Source of the DNA: Gautieria morchelliformis
Taxonomy: Eukaryota > Basidiomycota > Agaricomycetes > Gomphales > Gomphaceae
Reading direction: 5' to 3'
DNA: 64,000 nt
Assembly: GCA_015179125.1 (NCBI GenBank)
Contig: WHVA01000367.1
Location: 1 to 64,000 of the forward strand
Position 1 is the first letter of the stretch. Each line of letters opens with the position of its first letter. The notes below the pieces were generated by a model that saw only the letters and a list, made by a program, of their open reading frames with translations, did no database searches and was not told where the DNA came from. Below, in pieces: positions 41,173 to 52,441 of this stretch. Position numbers and translations under genes: made by a program.

Positions 41173-43220
41173 GAAGTTCAGGATTGATTCTTTTAGAGTC
41201 TAGGAGTTGGTGTTAATGAATTCAAGACACCCAAATGCAGTGAACCAAGCAGTCCTTGTGCAAAGTGATTATGTAGTTGACGAAGAGTACGAGAGTACTA
41301 CTAGTACACAGTGGTAGTATGCGATGGATGAACCGATGTCTACATTCGAAGCGTAGGCTTGACAACACCTGACCAAATCGTCTGAAGGGAGCCTGGAAGG
41401 TTATCTGAGATAGATGATCCCCTCATCAGCAAAGGCACTCCTTTCAGGAGCCTTTGCCAACAGGCTCACACTGGAGGCATATAAAAAACTGTTCAAAAAA
41501 CTGTAAAGATATTCCAATTTTTTTTAGTGTTTTTAATGTAAAAAAATTTAACAAAATTTTGTGTTTTTGTTAGAATTTGTTGAGCAAGAAAATTGTAAAA
41601 AAGTTTAAAGTTTTTTGCAGGGTTTTTTATGTCTTTGTATAAGTTTCTTTGTGAAAACACAAAGAACCCCATAAAAAACCCTGACAAAAACATTGAATTT
41701 TTTTTACAATTTTCTTGCTCAACAAATTCTAATAAAAACACAAAATTTTATTATAGTTTTTTTTTCTATAAAAAAAAACACTAAAAGTATTTGGAAAATC
41801 TTTACAGTTTTTTCAACAATTTTTCAGACAAGAAAACTTTTATATGGCTGTAGTGTCAGAGTAATTCCAAGAGTCTGGAGTAAGCAGAATCGATGGTGTC
41901 AACTTACAAGTGATGCACCTGTTTTTCATGGCGGAGGTATAATGGGAGGGTAGAGCTCAAGAGTTGCTCACATGTTAGTAAGGTAAAGCACAAGGAAAAC
42001 GTATGATAATTGAACTAGGGAACATACATGCTGGGCCAGCCCTTTTTATAGAGAATACATCTATGCTACTGGCAAATGAGAAAGAGGCCGACTGGTTTGG
42101 AATATTACAAAGGATGCACAGTCACATTACAAACAAAGGGTAGACATACTGTATAGAGTGAAAACTTCAGTGAAGCTAATTCTGACATGAAAGAGGGGCT
42201 TCCGAAAGATTAATAGAGATTCTGAGCCTTGGCATCTGGCTCAAGGCGGAGGGAGGAGCGGGAGTGAGACACGAGGTTGGAGGAACTGAGGAGTGGCGGC
42301 GCACTGCTCAATTATGCAAAGAGGCTGCTGAGAGGGGGAGTAAAGCTGATGAAGACTCAAAGCTGGCTGAAGAATGATGATGGTGAGCTGACCCTCCACA
42401 GAAAGCCTGGCGAAGGGATTGTTACTGCTATATGACCTTTCTGTGAAACCTTGCACATACATCATCAAGTGTCACAGGCTATTTGGCTTCGACTGTAGAC
42501 AGGGCAAGCTCCATTCGAATAGCCCCCTTACTTAATAACCTTTATTGGCTTTACATTGTTCGCTGAACTACAAATATTATCGCACAAGCCTTTCAGGCAT
42601 TTGCCATGTTCACTAATATGCGATATTAGTCCCCAAATCCAATCTTGACACATGGTCGAGTTCGGTTGTAAGGACCCATGATGTTTCCTCATCGGTACCT
42701 TCATAACCAGCCCAGCAGACAAGGTACAAGAGATTATAAGGTCTATGGCATCAGTTGATCTTGGAGTCCAAGATCTCAGAAATCTCTTACTCTGTCTTGC
42801 CGTCAATCTCGACTGGAGGCAGCAGAGACTGAACCCGATTTGGGATGGTGTTTGGGGTTGCAGGTTCAAGCATGGAGACATGGAAGACCGGGTGGACTGC
42901 CGGAAGGCTGTCTGGAAGCCAAAGGATGTAAGCTCTGGATCCAGCCTGGACAATGATCTCAAAGGGGCCAATGTACTTTTCAGCTAACTTCTTTGAGGGC
43001 CGGGTTGTCCTGAAGAACTGCACTTTGACAAACACCAGGGATCCAATCGTGAACTCGGGGGTGGGAGCACGATGTGTGTTGCCTGAGACCTGATACCGAG
43101 ATTGAGCTATTTTAATTTGCTCTTTCAAGGCAGCGTGAAGCTGGTCAAGGTCAACTGCAAAGACTCGGGCCCGAGAGGAAGCAAGGTCCCGTTTGGGGTG
43201 AACCGTGAGGTTCAGGTTGT
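40784..43220 (-). repeat. Right arm of the large inverted duplication
   Basis: Reverse complement of 26591-29026, with positions summing to 69811 (69810 beyond the T-run indel). It lacks the LINE found in the left arm. At 43221 identity drops sharply although the gypsy sequence continues. Confidence 0.9.
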
Positions 43221-43421
43221 CGAGATGCCAGGAGGCTACAGAATAGGATGCCAGATTGGCTAAGATGTTGGCATGAAGCTTCTCAGAGTCCCTCATAACG
43301 CTTCCTCGGGGAACGGTGTAACCAAGTCAGTTGCCCAGAGGCATTCCAACAGTTGTTGATTAGTGAAAATTGGTCAGAAGTTATGTGGGTTGACCGAGCG
43401 GCAGTCATTACCTCCCTCTTT

Positions 43422-44546
43422 TTTTTTTTTTTTTTTTTTAATCCATGCTTTACGTCTTTTTGTCAGGGTTCACGCATTTCCTTCCACAAGTTTCTATTTC
43501 GTTCCATGAGTTTCCATAACCTTCCGTCACATTCTGTCACATGTCACATTCTATCACATGTCACATTCTATCACATTCTGTCACCTTCTGTCACATTCCG
43601 TCACCTTCCGTAACCTTCTACAAGTTTCCGTCTCCCCTATTATGTAAGCCTTGCCAGCGCTATAAGACTGTAGCCCGTGTGGTGGCGTTTCCTCAGCTTG
43701 ATCTCTGAGGATACCCACTACACAGGCAAGTCCCCATGTATCTATCGTTGGTAGAGTTATAAACTGAGGATACCCACTACACAGTTGGTCATTGTCCTAG
43801 TATCGGCTCTTATCTCCTTGAGTATCTTTGGTTGTGGCTTCGTCATTAGTGTTGCCCTCACACTTTTGGGGCAAGGCCCTATGTAAGACGGTAAATACAG
43901 CTTTCTATCTTATGTCTTCTCCTTCTTGCCTTTCATTCTCTATCTCTGCTTGTGCTCTTAGGGCAAGGCCCCGAGCTTGTCCATGCCTATTGTGGGCGGG
44001 GTGTGGATAATAATCATGCCTCCAAAACGCCAATACTCCCCTCAGCACCCCTTTAAAGCCAAACAGTCCAACCCATAAACCGCATAGTAATCGACCTTCC
44101 ACGGCTTATTTGGGCATGTAATACCCATGTGTACTTTCAGTTTGTAGCCCTCAGCTGCAACACCACCTTGACACCTTTCCCGCACCCCAACGAGTGGCAG
44201 CAGCTGCAGTCTACTGCCGATGTTTCAGCCCAGCCTCCGGCTGTCGGTGTGACAAATCATGATAGTACGGGTACCCGGTACTCCAATGCGTTGGTTGGAT
44301 GGATTAGATAATTGGAGTAGGTGTCATCATGTTCCTAAAGGGTCGGTTCTGAATTGGAAGGGATAGTTGAGTATACCACCATTCATATTTGGGGCAGGCA
44401 ATCAGATGTTATTGGCAATCGGTGTGGCAGAAATTTTTCCAGAGTGTCTAGGGTGTTATCTCCGGAGGGGCCAGGATTGAACACTCAGCCTTAGCTTATA
44501 CGCTCAACCCCCAGGGCGGGCTTACCACTAAGCTACCACGGCCCCG
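43422..44546 (-). mobile_element. Composite SINE-like retroelement: tRNA-like head, LINE-like tail
   Basis: It is flanked by a 15-base duplication ATTACCTCCCTCTTT (43407-43421 and 44547-44561) and ends in a poly-A tail (T run 43422-43439). The minus-strand start reads GGGGCCGTGGTAGCTTAGTG, with an RNA polymerase III A box (TAGCTTAGTGG) and, about 50 bases on, a B box (GTTCAATCC), as in tRNA-derived SINEs. The distal part (about 43860-44010) aligns with the 3' region of the LINE (CATGG, GCAGAGATAGAG, ACCGTCTTACATAGGGC, CCCCAAAAG), and the last bases before the tail (AAAAGACGTAAA) match the LINE terminus. A TCACATTCYG minisatellite lies in between. At 1.1 kb it is long for a SINE. It probably uses the LINE's reverse transcriptase. 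Confidence 0.75.
43485..43625. repeat. 10-base minisatellite inside the composite element
   Basis: Repeats of TCACATTCTG, TCACATTCTA and TCACCTTCCG type over about 140 bases, grading into TTTCCATAACCTTCCG variants. Confidence 0.85.
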
Positions 44547-46449
44547 ATTACCTCCCTCTTTAAAGTAGACATCCCATCGTCTAGTGATAGTGTTGGGTTT
44601 TATAATGAGCTTTCCAGGATGCAACCGAATCACAAGGTTAAACTGGGAGAGAAACTTGGACCAGCAGGATTATTGTCGGGTTAGCAACTTAGTGGTGGCA
44701 AAATACTCCAAGTTTTGGTGGTCAGTGACAACGTCGATAGGGGAGCCAGAGCCCTCCAAATAGTGTCTCCAATGTTGAAATGCTTCAAAAATTGCCAGTA
44801 GCTGTTTATCATGGACATCATAATTGAGTTCGGCACCAGAAAACCTCCAAGAGTGGAAAAAAAACTGATTTGATAAAACAATGAGTAGAACCAGAATCTA
44901 CTAGAGCTTTAAACCTTTGGTTTGGGATGAGAAACAAGGACAAACTAATTATGAGAGAATTCAGAGAATAGGGAGCAGAAGCATTGATCCTTACCTCCCC
45001 TAATGTGCAAGCCGAGTCAATGTGACCCTTGGTATGCGCGGAGGCCGGAGGGCCGTTGACTATTTTTTTGCACCTCAAGCCGAGCTATCAGCTTTGTTGT
45101 CATATGTCTTCCTGTCTGCAGCCGTAGCTGCCTGGGCCAATGTGGCTTTCAGACATTCTTTCGCACGGTGGCCACTCTGCGCACATACTAAGCAGAGGTT
45201 GTTATCCATGCAGCATTGGCATTCTGCAGGCGTGAGTTTGCTGGCCTTGCTGAGTTTGTCCAATTTGTTTTTTTTCTGACCCTCGGACTGGTTGTTCACT
45301 TTCAGCTTATCCTTGCCTTTGCCTTGGCTCTTACCAGCATTGGCATTGGAATGGCCTGAACCTTGATCTTGTCATCGGTCGTTGTTCTGGGAGCCATGGT
45401 TTTGGTTGCTCAACCTGTGGTTCTTGGCCTCAGGTTTGTGAGCGGAATGAGTCTAGCGAGAGAGTTCACTGTGACATTCCCAATACCTCTGGTTGATCTT
45501 CTGAACGAGGTCTTGGAGGTCGTCAAGGGTTCGGGGTTTGTTGAAATGCACCATCTCATCTTTGATTGGCTTCAGCAAAGCCAAATAGGCTCAGCGATGC
45601 AAAGCCAAATCCTTGTACTGGAGGACGGATGCAAGCCTGTAGAATTAGACAAAAAACCGAGTTGCCTTGTGGTTGTCCTTCATGACCAGATTTTCGAGCT
45701 CAATTTTGGCATCGGTAAGCTGATCATAAGGGCTGAAATTCAGATAGAGCTCTTCCGTGAATGCCATATAATCCAAAGCCCATGCGGGTTCATCGGCAGG
45801 GTCATCTGCAAGGTAGGGCTCGAAATAATCCAGAGCTGTTCCCTTCAGAAAGGACAAAATGCAGTTCACTTTCGTAGAACCATCTCAGAATGCTTGGGGT
45901 GTGGCACTGAAATTCAACGTGCATTGGAGAAGGAATCCTTGGAGCTTCTTTGGGTCCAAGCCATCAAACTGGTCAGGTTCCCAGAGTTTTGCCTGGGAGT
46001 CATTCCAGTCTCCACCACCAAGTCCATTTCCAGCGAGCCTTTCCAAAGCCGTGAGTAGTCACCCAACCTGTTCCTCACCATTTGCTGCTGCATTCAGGTT
46101 GGGATTAGGCCTCCAGTCTGCTACTCCGGGATCGGAATTATGCTCGGAATTGGAATCATTGCCACCTCCACCACCATCACCAGGGTCACTATGTTCGGGG
46201 TTCAGCCCTCAGTTCTTCGGGAACTTTGCTGACACGCCCTCGGCCAGCACCAATAACTCGGCCCTGGGGTGCGGGTTGAACTGATGGGTGGTTGGAATAC
46301 CAGTGACGGAACGGGGGGTTTTCCGGGACACTCGAAGCACCTCGTGCATGCTGAGCTTTGATTGTCAGCATTACGTGTCTGCCTTCAGCACAGGTGTATG
46401 AACAGGTGATTGGCATTCAGAACAATGAGTGTAGAGAGTTCAGATATAC

Positions 46450-46907
46450 TGTTAAGACTGTGTGGCATACTGTAGTTCAGCTTTGCCAAGGCCCAACTCA
46501 GATCTTGGAGCAGAGGGCTTGGCTTCAACCTCATGGGTTGCACCCAGTCAGTGTTCCGCCCTAATTTTGGGAACAGTCTCGGCTACAAGCTAAGAACCAG
46601 AAAGGATATCAAGCAGAGGGGTTTAGTGTACAAGAAGCTACGTTTATATCTGAACTGAGGAACTACAATACATGACTGGGGGATTGATATAGTAAAGGAG
46701 TGTGCAGGGTCAGAGGGATCAATGATTGGAACAACAGACAGGGGGACAAAGGGTTGGATATACGGGGAACTAACTAGGAAAAGGAATCAGGGGTGATGGA
46801 AAGATATGAAGGAAACCCAAGGGAAGCCAAGTGAACCCAAGGGTTCCGGAGCAAGTACCGAAGCTGAGGCTTCGAGACTGGACTTGGGAATGGAATGGAT
46901 TGTAACA
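46450..46907 (-). repeat. LTR-B, uninterrupted copy
   Basis: TGTTAAGACTGTG to GGATTGTAACA, 458 bases with TGTTA/TAACA termini; 5' LTR of the minus-strand gypsy element to its left. It abuts satellite array 4 on the right and no target duplication is visible. Confidence 0.8.
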
Positions 46908-47695
46908 GTGGTGGACAACAAGTGGAGAACATGGAGTGTGAGTGGAGAACAAGTAGAGAATAAGGGGAGAAGGTGGAGTACAAGGGGAGAACAAGTGGAG
47001 TGTGAGTGGAGAATGTGAAGTGTGGGTGGAGAACATGGAATGTGAGTGGAGAATGTGGAGTGTGAGTGGAGAATGTGGAGTATAAGAGGACAATGTGGAG
47101 TGTGAGTGGACAAGGTGGAGTGGAAGCAGAGAATGTGGAGTGTGAGTGGAGCATGTGGAGTGTGAGTGGAGAATGTGGAGTGTGAGTGGAGAACATGGTG
47201 TATGAGTGGAGAACGAGTGGAGAACATGGAGTGTGAGTGGAGAACTTGGAGTGTGGGTCGATAACAAGTAGAGAATAAGGGGAGAAGGTGGAGTACAAGG
47301 TGAGAACATGTGGAGTGTGAGTGGAGAATGTGGAGTGTGAGTGGACAATGTGGAGTATGAGAGGAGAATGTGGAGTGTGAGTGGACAATGTGGAGTGTAA
47401 GCGGAGAATGTGGAGTGTGAGTGGATAATGTGGAGTGTGAGTTGAGAATGTGGAGTGTGAGTGGAGAATGTGGAGTGTGAGTGGAGAATATGGCTTGTGA
47501 GTGGAGTACATGACATGTGAGTGGAGAACGTGGAGTGTGAGTGGAGAATGTGGAGTGTGAGTGAACAATGTGGAGTATGAGAGGAGAATGTGAAGTGGGA
47601 GTGGAGAGCATGGATTGTGAGTGGAGAATGTGGAGTGTGAGTGGAGAAATGTGGAGTGTGAGTGGGGAATGTGGAGTGTGAGTGGAGAACGGGTG
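46908..47695. repeat. 20-base satellite, array 4
   Basis: GTGGAGTGTGAGTGGAGAAT-type units with good regularity. It ends abruptly at about 47695 in copia reverse-transcriptase sequence, the proposed left breakpoint of the inversion. Confidence 0.9.
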
Positions 47696-50031
47696 GCAGC
47701 GATGGCACGAGGAAGAATGACACTCGAAGAAACGGAAACAGCATTTGTCATATTAGCAGAAGACGAACCGGCGAGTTACAGAGAGATGAAGTCGAAGGAC
47801 GCAGAGAAATGGAGAAAGGCATGTCAGGACGAATATGACCTACTGATGGGATACAAAACATGGGAACTAACCGAGAGACCAGAAGGGACAAACGTCATAG
47901 GGAGCAGATGGACATTCAGAGTGAAGAGGGATAATCTAGGAGAAGTGGATAAGTTCAAGGCGAGATTCATTGCACAGGGATACTCACAAGTCCCAGGAGT
48001 CGACTTCCAAGAAACATATTCCCCCACCATTCGACTCACCTCAATTCGACTCATACTCGCTCTTGCAACCAAATATGACCTAGAGCTACGACACATCGAC
48101 GTGAAAGGAGCTTACCTGAACGGAAAGCTCGACGACACCGTATACACGCGACAACCAGAAGGATTCGTCAAACAAGGAGAGGAAAATTTGGTCTGCAAAT
48201 TGAACAAAGGAATATACGGGCTCAAACAGTCGGGGAGAGTGTGGCATGGGACGCTGAGAGAGGAAATGGAAAAGCTGGGGTTCAAGACAGGAGAGGTGGA
48301 CAGAACGATATTTTTCAGATTTGGGGAAGGAGATAACATCGAGATTGCAGGATGGTATGTGGACGACAGACTCCTTGCATCAAACTCGTTGACTGCAATG
48401 GAGAGGATGATCAGAGACATCAGGGGGAGTTTTGACATACAATATTTGGGAGATCCAACACGACTACTTGGCATCCAGATCATCAGAAATCGAGAACGTG
48501 GCACCATACACATCTCCCAGCCAGCATTCATTAACACTATTGCCAAACGATTCGAAATAACACCTGGATGTACAGTGAATTCCCCAATGGATCCAAATAT
48601 CGAACTACAAGTCTCCACTTCCACATCAGAAATCGTCGACTATGCCTACGCATCGATAACCGGAAGCTTGAACTACTGTGCCGTGGCAACTTGACCTGAC
48701 ATAGCCTATGCGGTTAACAGATGCACACAGTTCTCATCTAAACCTAATGTCACTCACTGGGAAGCAGCTAAAAGAATCTTGTGATACTTGTTGAACACCA
48801 AGGAATATGGGATAATGTACCTGAGGGAAGGTGATGGGGCCATGGGATTTGCACATAACCTAGCAGGATACACAGACGCGGACTTCGCAGGGGATAAAGA
48901 TGATAGGAGATCAACTACCGGATGGGTATTCACATATAATGGGGCACCTATATGTTGGGCATCAAAGAAGCAGATCAGCGTCAGCAGATCAACGATGGAA
49001 TCAGAGGTAGTGGCAGGGTCGTTCACCTCAGCTGAAGGGATATGGCTCATCAGGCTAGGGAGGGACTTCAAACACGAATTCACCCCCATCCCCATATTCA
49101 CCGATAATCAATCCGCCATCGCATTCTCAAACAACAATATCAACAACAGCAGGACGAAACACATCGATATTCATTACCACTACACTAAAGAACAAATCAC
49201 GGCTGGGAATATCAACCTTCAATACATCAAATCACTCGAAAATCCAGCCGACGTCCTCACCAAACCGCTGCCTGCTCGCAAGCACCTCCACATCCTCGGA
49301 ATCCTTGGAATGCGTCAGGCTTGAGGGGGAGTGTTAGAAACACTGAAGAAACACTATATCATATCACCATCCTCATTACTACAGTCGTCGATATCAAACA
49401 GAATCGACTACCCACACCCGCACATGCATATACTCACTCCAGCACATCCCCGAGATCGCCGAACTCCAACACACACATTCAAACCTACTCAATCCACGCA
49501 CCAAATTACCCCGATGATGCAGGAAGCCATACCATATGCTCTCACAGCCCAGAACTCCCCTATACGCCCTACACAAGCACACCGATCCCGGTCCCAAGAC
49601 CTACACATCGTATGATCATGTGATCTAATCAAGGGACGCGACTTGACGGGTCGGCCCTGTACAAATCTCGAACCTCTTCCCCTATTCCTCCCCACATGCC
49701 ATATGCCCCTTTTGTCGATACAATTCAACCCCTAACTGACATGTACATGTCGACACTAACCTTGACATCTCCCTTGCATCTATCCTTTGTTCCAGTTGCA
49801 TCACATCCAAGAAAACCAAGAGTTTTCCTTCAGTAGTTAAATACCACGACTTGTACGCTACATTCTAGTAGTGAAATCCGATCTTACTTTGCTCTATATC
49901 ACAACAGCTAAGTCTTGATAGCATATACCATCAGACGCATATACTTGGTACTATCTCTGATTCACACTCGATTTATCTCACGTTCAGAGATTAAATCATA
50001 TCACTTTCAATCTTACTTTCAAATACTAACA
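47696..50031 (+). mobile_element. Copia remnant: reverse transcriptase, RNase H and 3' LTR (copia-3)
   Basis: Reverse transcriptase (WTFRVKRD, VKGAYLNGKL, WYVDDRLLASN) and RNase H (YTDADFAGDKDDRRSTTGW, RSTMESEVVAGSF) are followed by TTGAGGGGGAG and a 700-base LTR (49332-50031, TGTTAGAAACACTG to ACTAACA). Gag, protease, integrase and the 5' LTR are missing here; a 98-percent-like copy of the first 296 LTR bases lies at 61967-62262 on the minus strand. It is broken, with at least one break besides the truncation. Confidence 0.88.
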
Positions 50032-52151
50032 AGACCTAAGTCCTCTTCTGGTTGAAGATAGAAATCTCCAAGAAAAGGCTCAAGACGATAATCACAGCAA
50101 GGTCAAGTTTGCACAAGATGGACGACGCATGATAATTAAACTGGAGAATATACATGCGAATGTAGACTACTTATACCGAATGCTCATATGGTGCAAGTGA
50201 ATAGGAAAGAGGCCGTCTGGAGTCAGGATTGGATAGGGGTGCGCAGTCAGGATACATAATAGATGAAATAGACATACAATAGAATGGAAGAGGGGTGCGA
50301 ACATGAAACGATGGAGAGGAAAGAGGGCGAAGGACCCGGGTAAAGGATGTTGATCGTGTTTGATGGCCTGCCTGCTGGCGAATGATGCGAGTAGCGAATG
50401 GTCATATGGCGAATGTGGCAAGTAGCGAATGGAGCGAGGAGTGAATGGAGCGAAGACGAGTGACCATGGAAGAGTGGTGAAAGGGACAACAGGGATAGCT
50501 GGGTACAAGAAATAAACGAGCCATGATAGCCTGCACCTCCTTGCAATTCATGATAGGACCAGTGATGGACCATCAATCCTGTTATGATAGACACAATTAC
50601 CCCATTTCAAATCATCTATGTACAAAAGAAACTAATAAAATAAAAACAAGAAACAGATCAAAAGAGACAGAAATGACACTTACGACAGACGTTGGCACAG
50701 ACGACGAGCACACGAAATTACGAGTTGCTATCTTATCTACAGATCGGATAAGGTACAGGGATATGGGCGTCGACCACGTGCGGTCGACCAGAGATAGCGC
50801 GCCTATCGAGTGATGGCATCGGCCATGACGTCAACAGGCGCCAGGCCACAGGCACTGAGGAGGTGTGGGCACCAAACGCCGCAGAGAGGAATAGACTGCA
50901 CAGGAGCACAGGGTATTGTGGAGTGATTTGAGAATATCATCCACAATACACATACTCAATTAGCTGCCCCACAGAAAAGGCACAGAGACAGCGGCCCCAT
51001 CACCAAGCCTAGCATTTATGCTAGGCAGGGCAGATTTAATTCTTTTTCTATTTGAACTCCATGACACGACTGGCTGACTATTATCCTAACATCATGTGGA
51101 CAGGGGCTTTGTATGCTAAGTACAGATCTCTATCCCAAAGCCTAAATAATCCTGATACTATCTCCATCACCCCATGACTTTATGACTATAAATTAGTCAC
51201 CCCTTAGTTACAAAGTAGCTTTTCGACCCAACTGCTCAATACCTTGAACACCAGTAGTTACCACTAGTATAGTATAAATAGCTACTACAAATGTATGAAC
51301 GAGATCATCCAGAATCGATTATTTTACCCCCTGAAATCACTAGTCTTGTTTGATAGCTACAGAACCCAAATCTTGATAGTTTACTCCAGATCTTCGCTGA
51401 GGGTTCATTATCACTGTTTACTCTACACTACTTCAAAAGCGAACACTTTTGACCATTTCTTTATCGACACAGTCACGTGACTTCCAGTCATCAGTGCCCG
51501 ACGCGCCTCAAGGGGCTTAGTCAGCACACAGGCGAAGGACGAACATAGCGGTTTTACCCGCTAAGCAATAGACTTTATTTGCTAAAGGCATCAACTGATA
51601 TCTTAATCCAAAAAATCCAGGTAAAGGATGTCAATCGTGTTTGATGGCATGGCTACTGGCAAATGATGCAAGTAGCGAATGGTCATTTGGCGAATGTGGT
51701 GAATAGTGAATCGAGCAAGGAGTGAATGGAGCAAAGCCGAGCGAACATGGAAGAGTGGTGAAAGGGAAAACAGGGATAGCTTGATACAAGAAATGAATGG
51801 GTCATGACAACTGTGTAGTGAAAACTTCAGCGAAGCTAATTCGTCCTGCCCTGCAGTGGTATGAGTCCCATTGAGTCCAACCTGCACGGAGGCTGCAACT
51901 GACACTATCTGAATGCATCCTGAGCATGTGGGTCTGTCATGGAGTGGGAGTTTAACAGATGATGGGTTCTATGATGGATGAGGGCCCCAACACCTGGCGT
52001 CCTGGCAGGAATGATACGAATAGTGAATGCGAAAGCAGTATGGCGACGAATATTTGGAAAGATATTCGCTGGTTCGGGAAGCCGTTCGCTGGTTGAGGAG
52101 GTCATTCGCTGTGTGTTGAGGGATGATTCACACAATAAACGAATCATGACA
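50032..52151 (-). mobile_element. LTR-A copy, rearranged and carrying repeat F
   Basis: 50032-50580 follows LTR-A from the CCTAAGTCCTCTTCTGG block onward. 51600-51817 repeats the stretch 50335-50535 (GGTAAAGGATGT, GTGTTTGATGGC, ATGGAAGAGTGGTGAAAGGG) and ends in TCATGACA. A third LTR-A-type end (GAATCATGACA) stops at 52151. Non-LTR sequence, including repeat F, occupies about 50590-51598. It is a fossil with several internal duplications. Confidence 0.65.
51210..51515 (-). repeat. Dispersed repeat F, copy 2
   Basis: Reverse complement of the 13437-13820 repeat in block order, with moderate divergence. It sits inside the interrupted LTR-A. Confidence 0.5.
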
Positions 52152-52441
52152 AATGTGCATTAACTTGAGCGCAGGAGATGTAGGAAAAGGAACTTGAGAC
52201 TGATAGTGAGGACACTGTTAACTCACTCAACCGGACTCAACAATGTGAGTGAATGGTCTGAAACCAATGATTTGTTGTAGCTAAAGTCCTGGCTACTTAT
52301 ACAGTGGTGAACAGGGGTAAAACCCTATGGAACATTGGATTAGGAGTGCATACATCACCAATGATGTCAATGATGATGCTATGTGCCCCTAGGTGGATAA
52401 TCCATTGCCCCTAGGAAATGTCCCTCTAGAATCCAATAACA
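52152..52441. mobile_element. LTR-E, larger part of an interrupted copy
   Basis: It matches 21391-21730 closely (GGAACTTGAGACTGATAGTG, CAATGTGAGTGAATGG) but has fewer of the internal GCCCCTAGG repeats. It ends CCAATAACA at 52441 and is followed by TGCTC, the reverse complement of the GAGCA at 62661-62665 next to the other end of the same copy. Confidence 0.85.

Larger units (their letters stand above)
42651..46907 (-). mobile_element. Gypsy element with 5' LTR-B, broken, carrying a nested retroelement
   Basis: The 5' LTR is at 46450-46907 (458 bases). On the minus strand gag follows (LDYFEPYLADDPADEPAWAL block near 45.8 kb), then a zinc knuckle CLVCAQSGHRAKEC near 45.2 kb, an aspartic-protease segment ALVDSGSTHCF near 44.9 kb, RNase H remnants near 44.7 kb, and integrase/chromodomain sequence to 42651. 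The composite element at 43422-44546 is inserted in pol. The element is broken, with many breaks, and part of pol is missing. The last 570 bases belong to the right arm of the inverted duplication. Confidence 0.8.

Noticed and set aside
44277-44546. Genuine tRNA gene
   Set aside because: A and B boxes are present, but the sequence cannot be folded into a full cloverleaf by eye and it heads a retroelement with a target duplication.
47621-47700. Satellite-encoded N-terminus of the copia-3 frame
   Set aside because: The frame merely stays open across the satellite-copia junction; the first part is satellite.
46770-47751. Similar S/T/H/P-rich frames of about 325 codons
   Set aside because: Again satellite array 4 in three overlapping frames.
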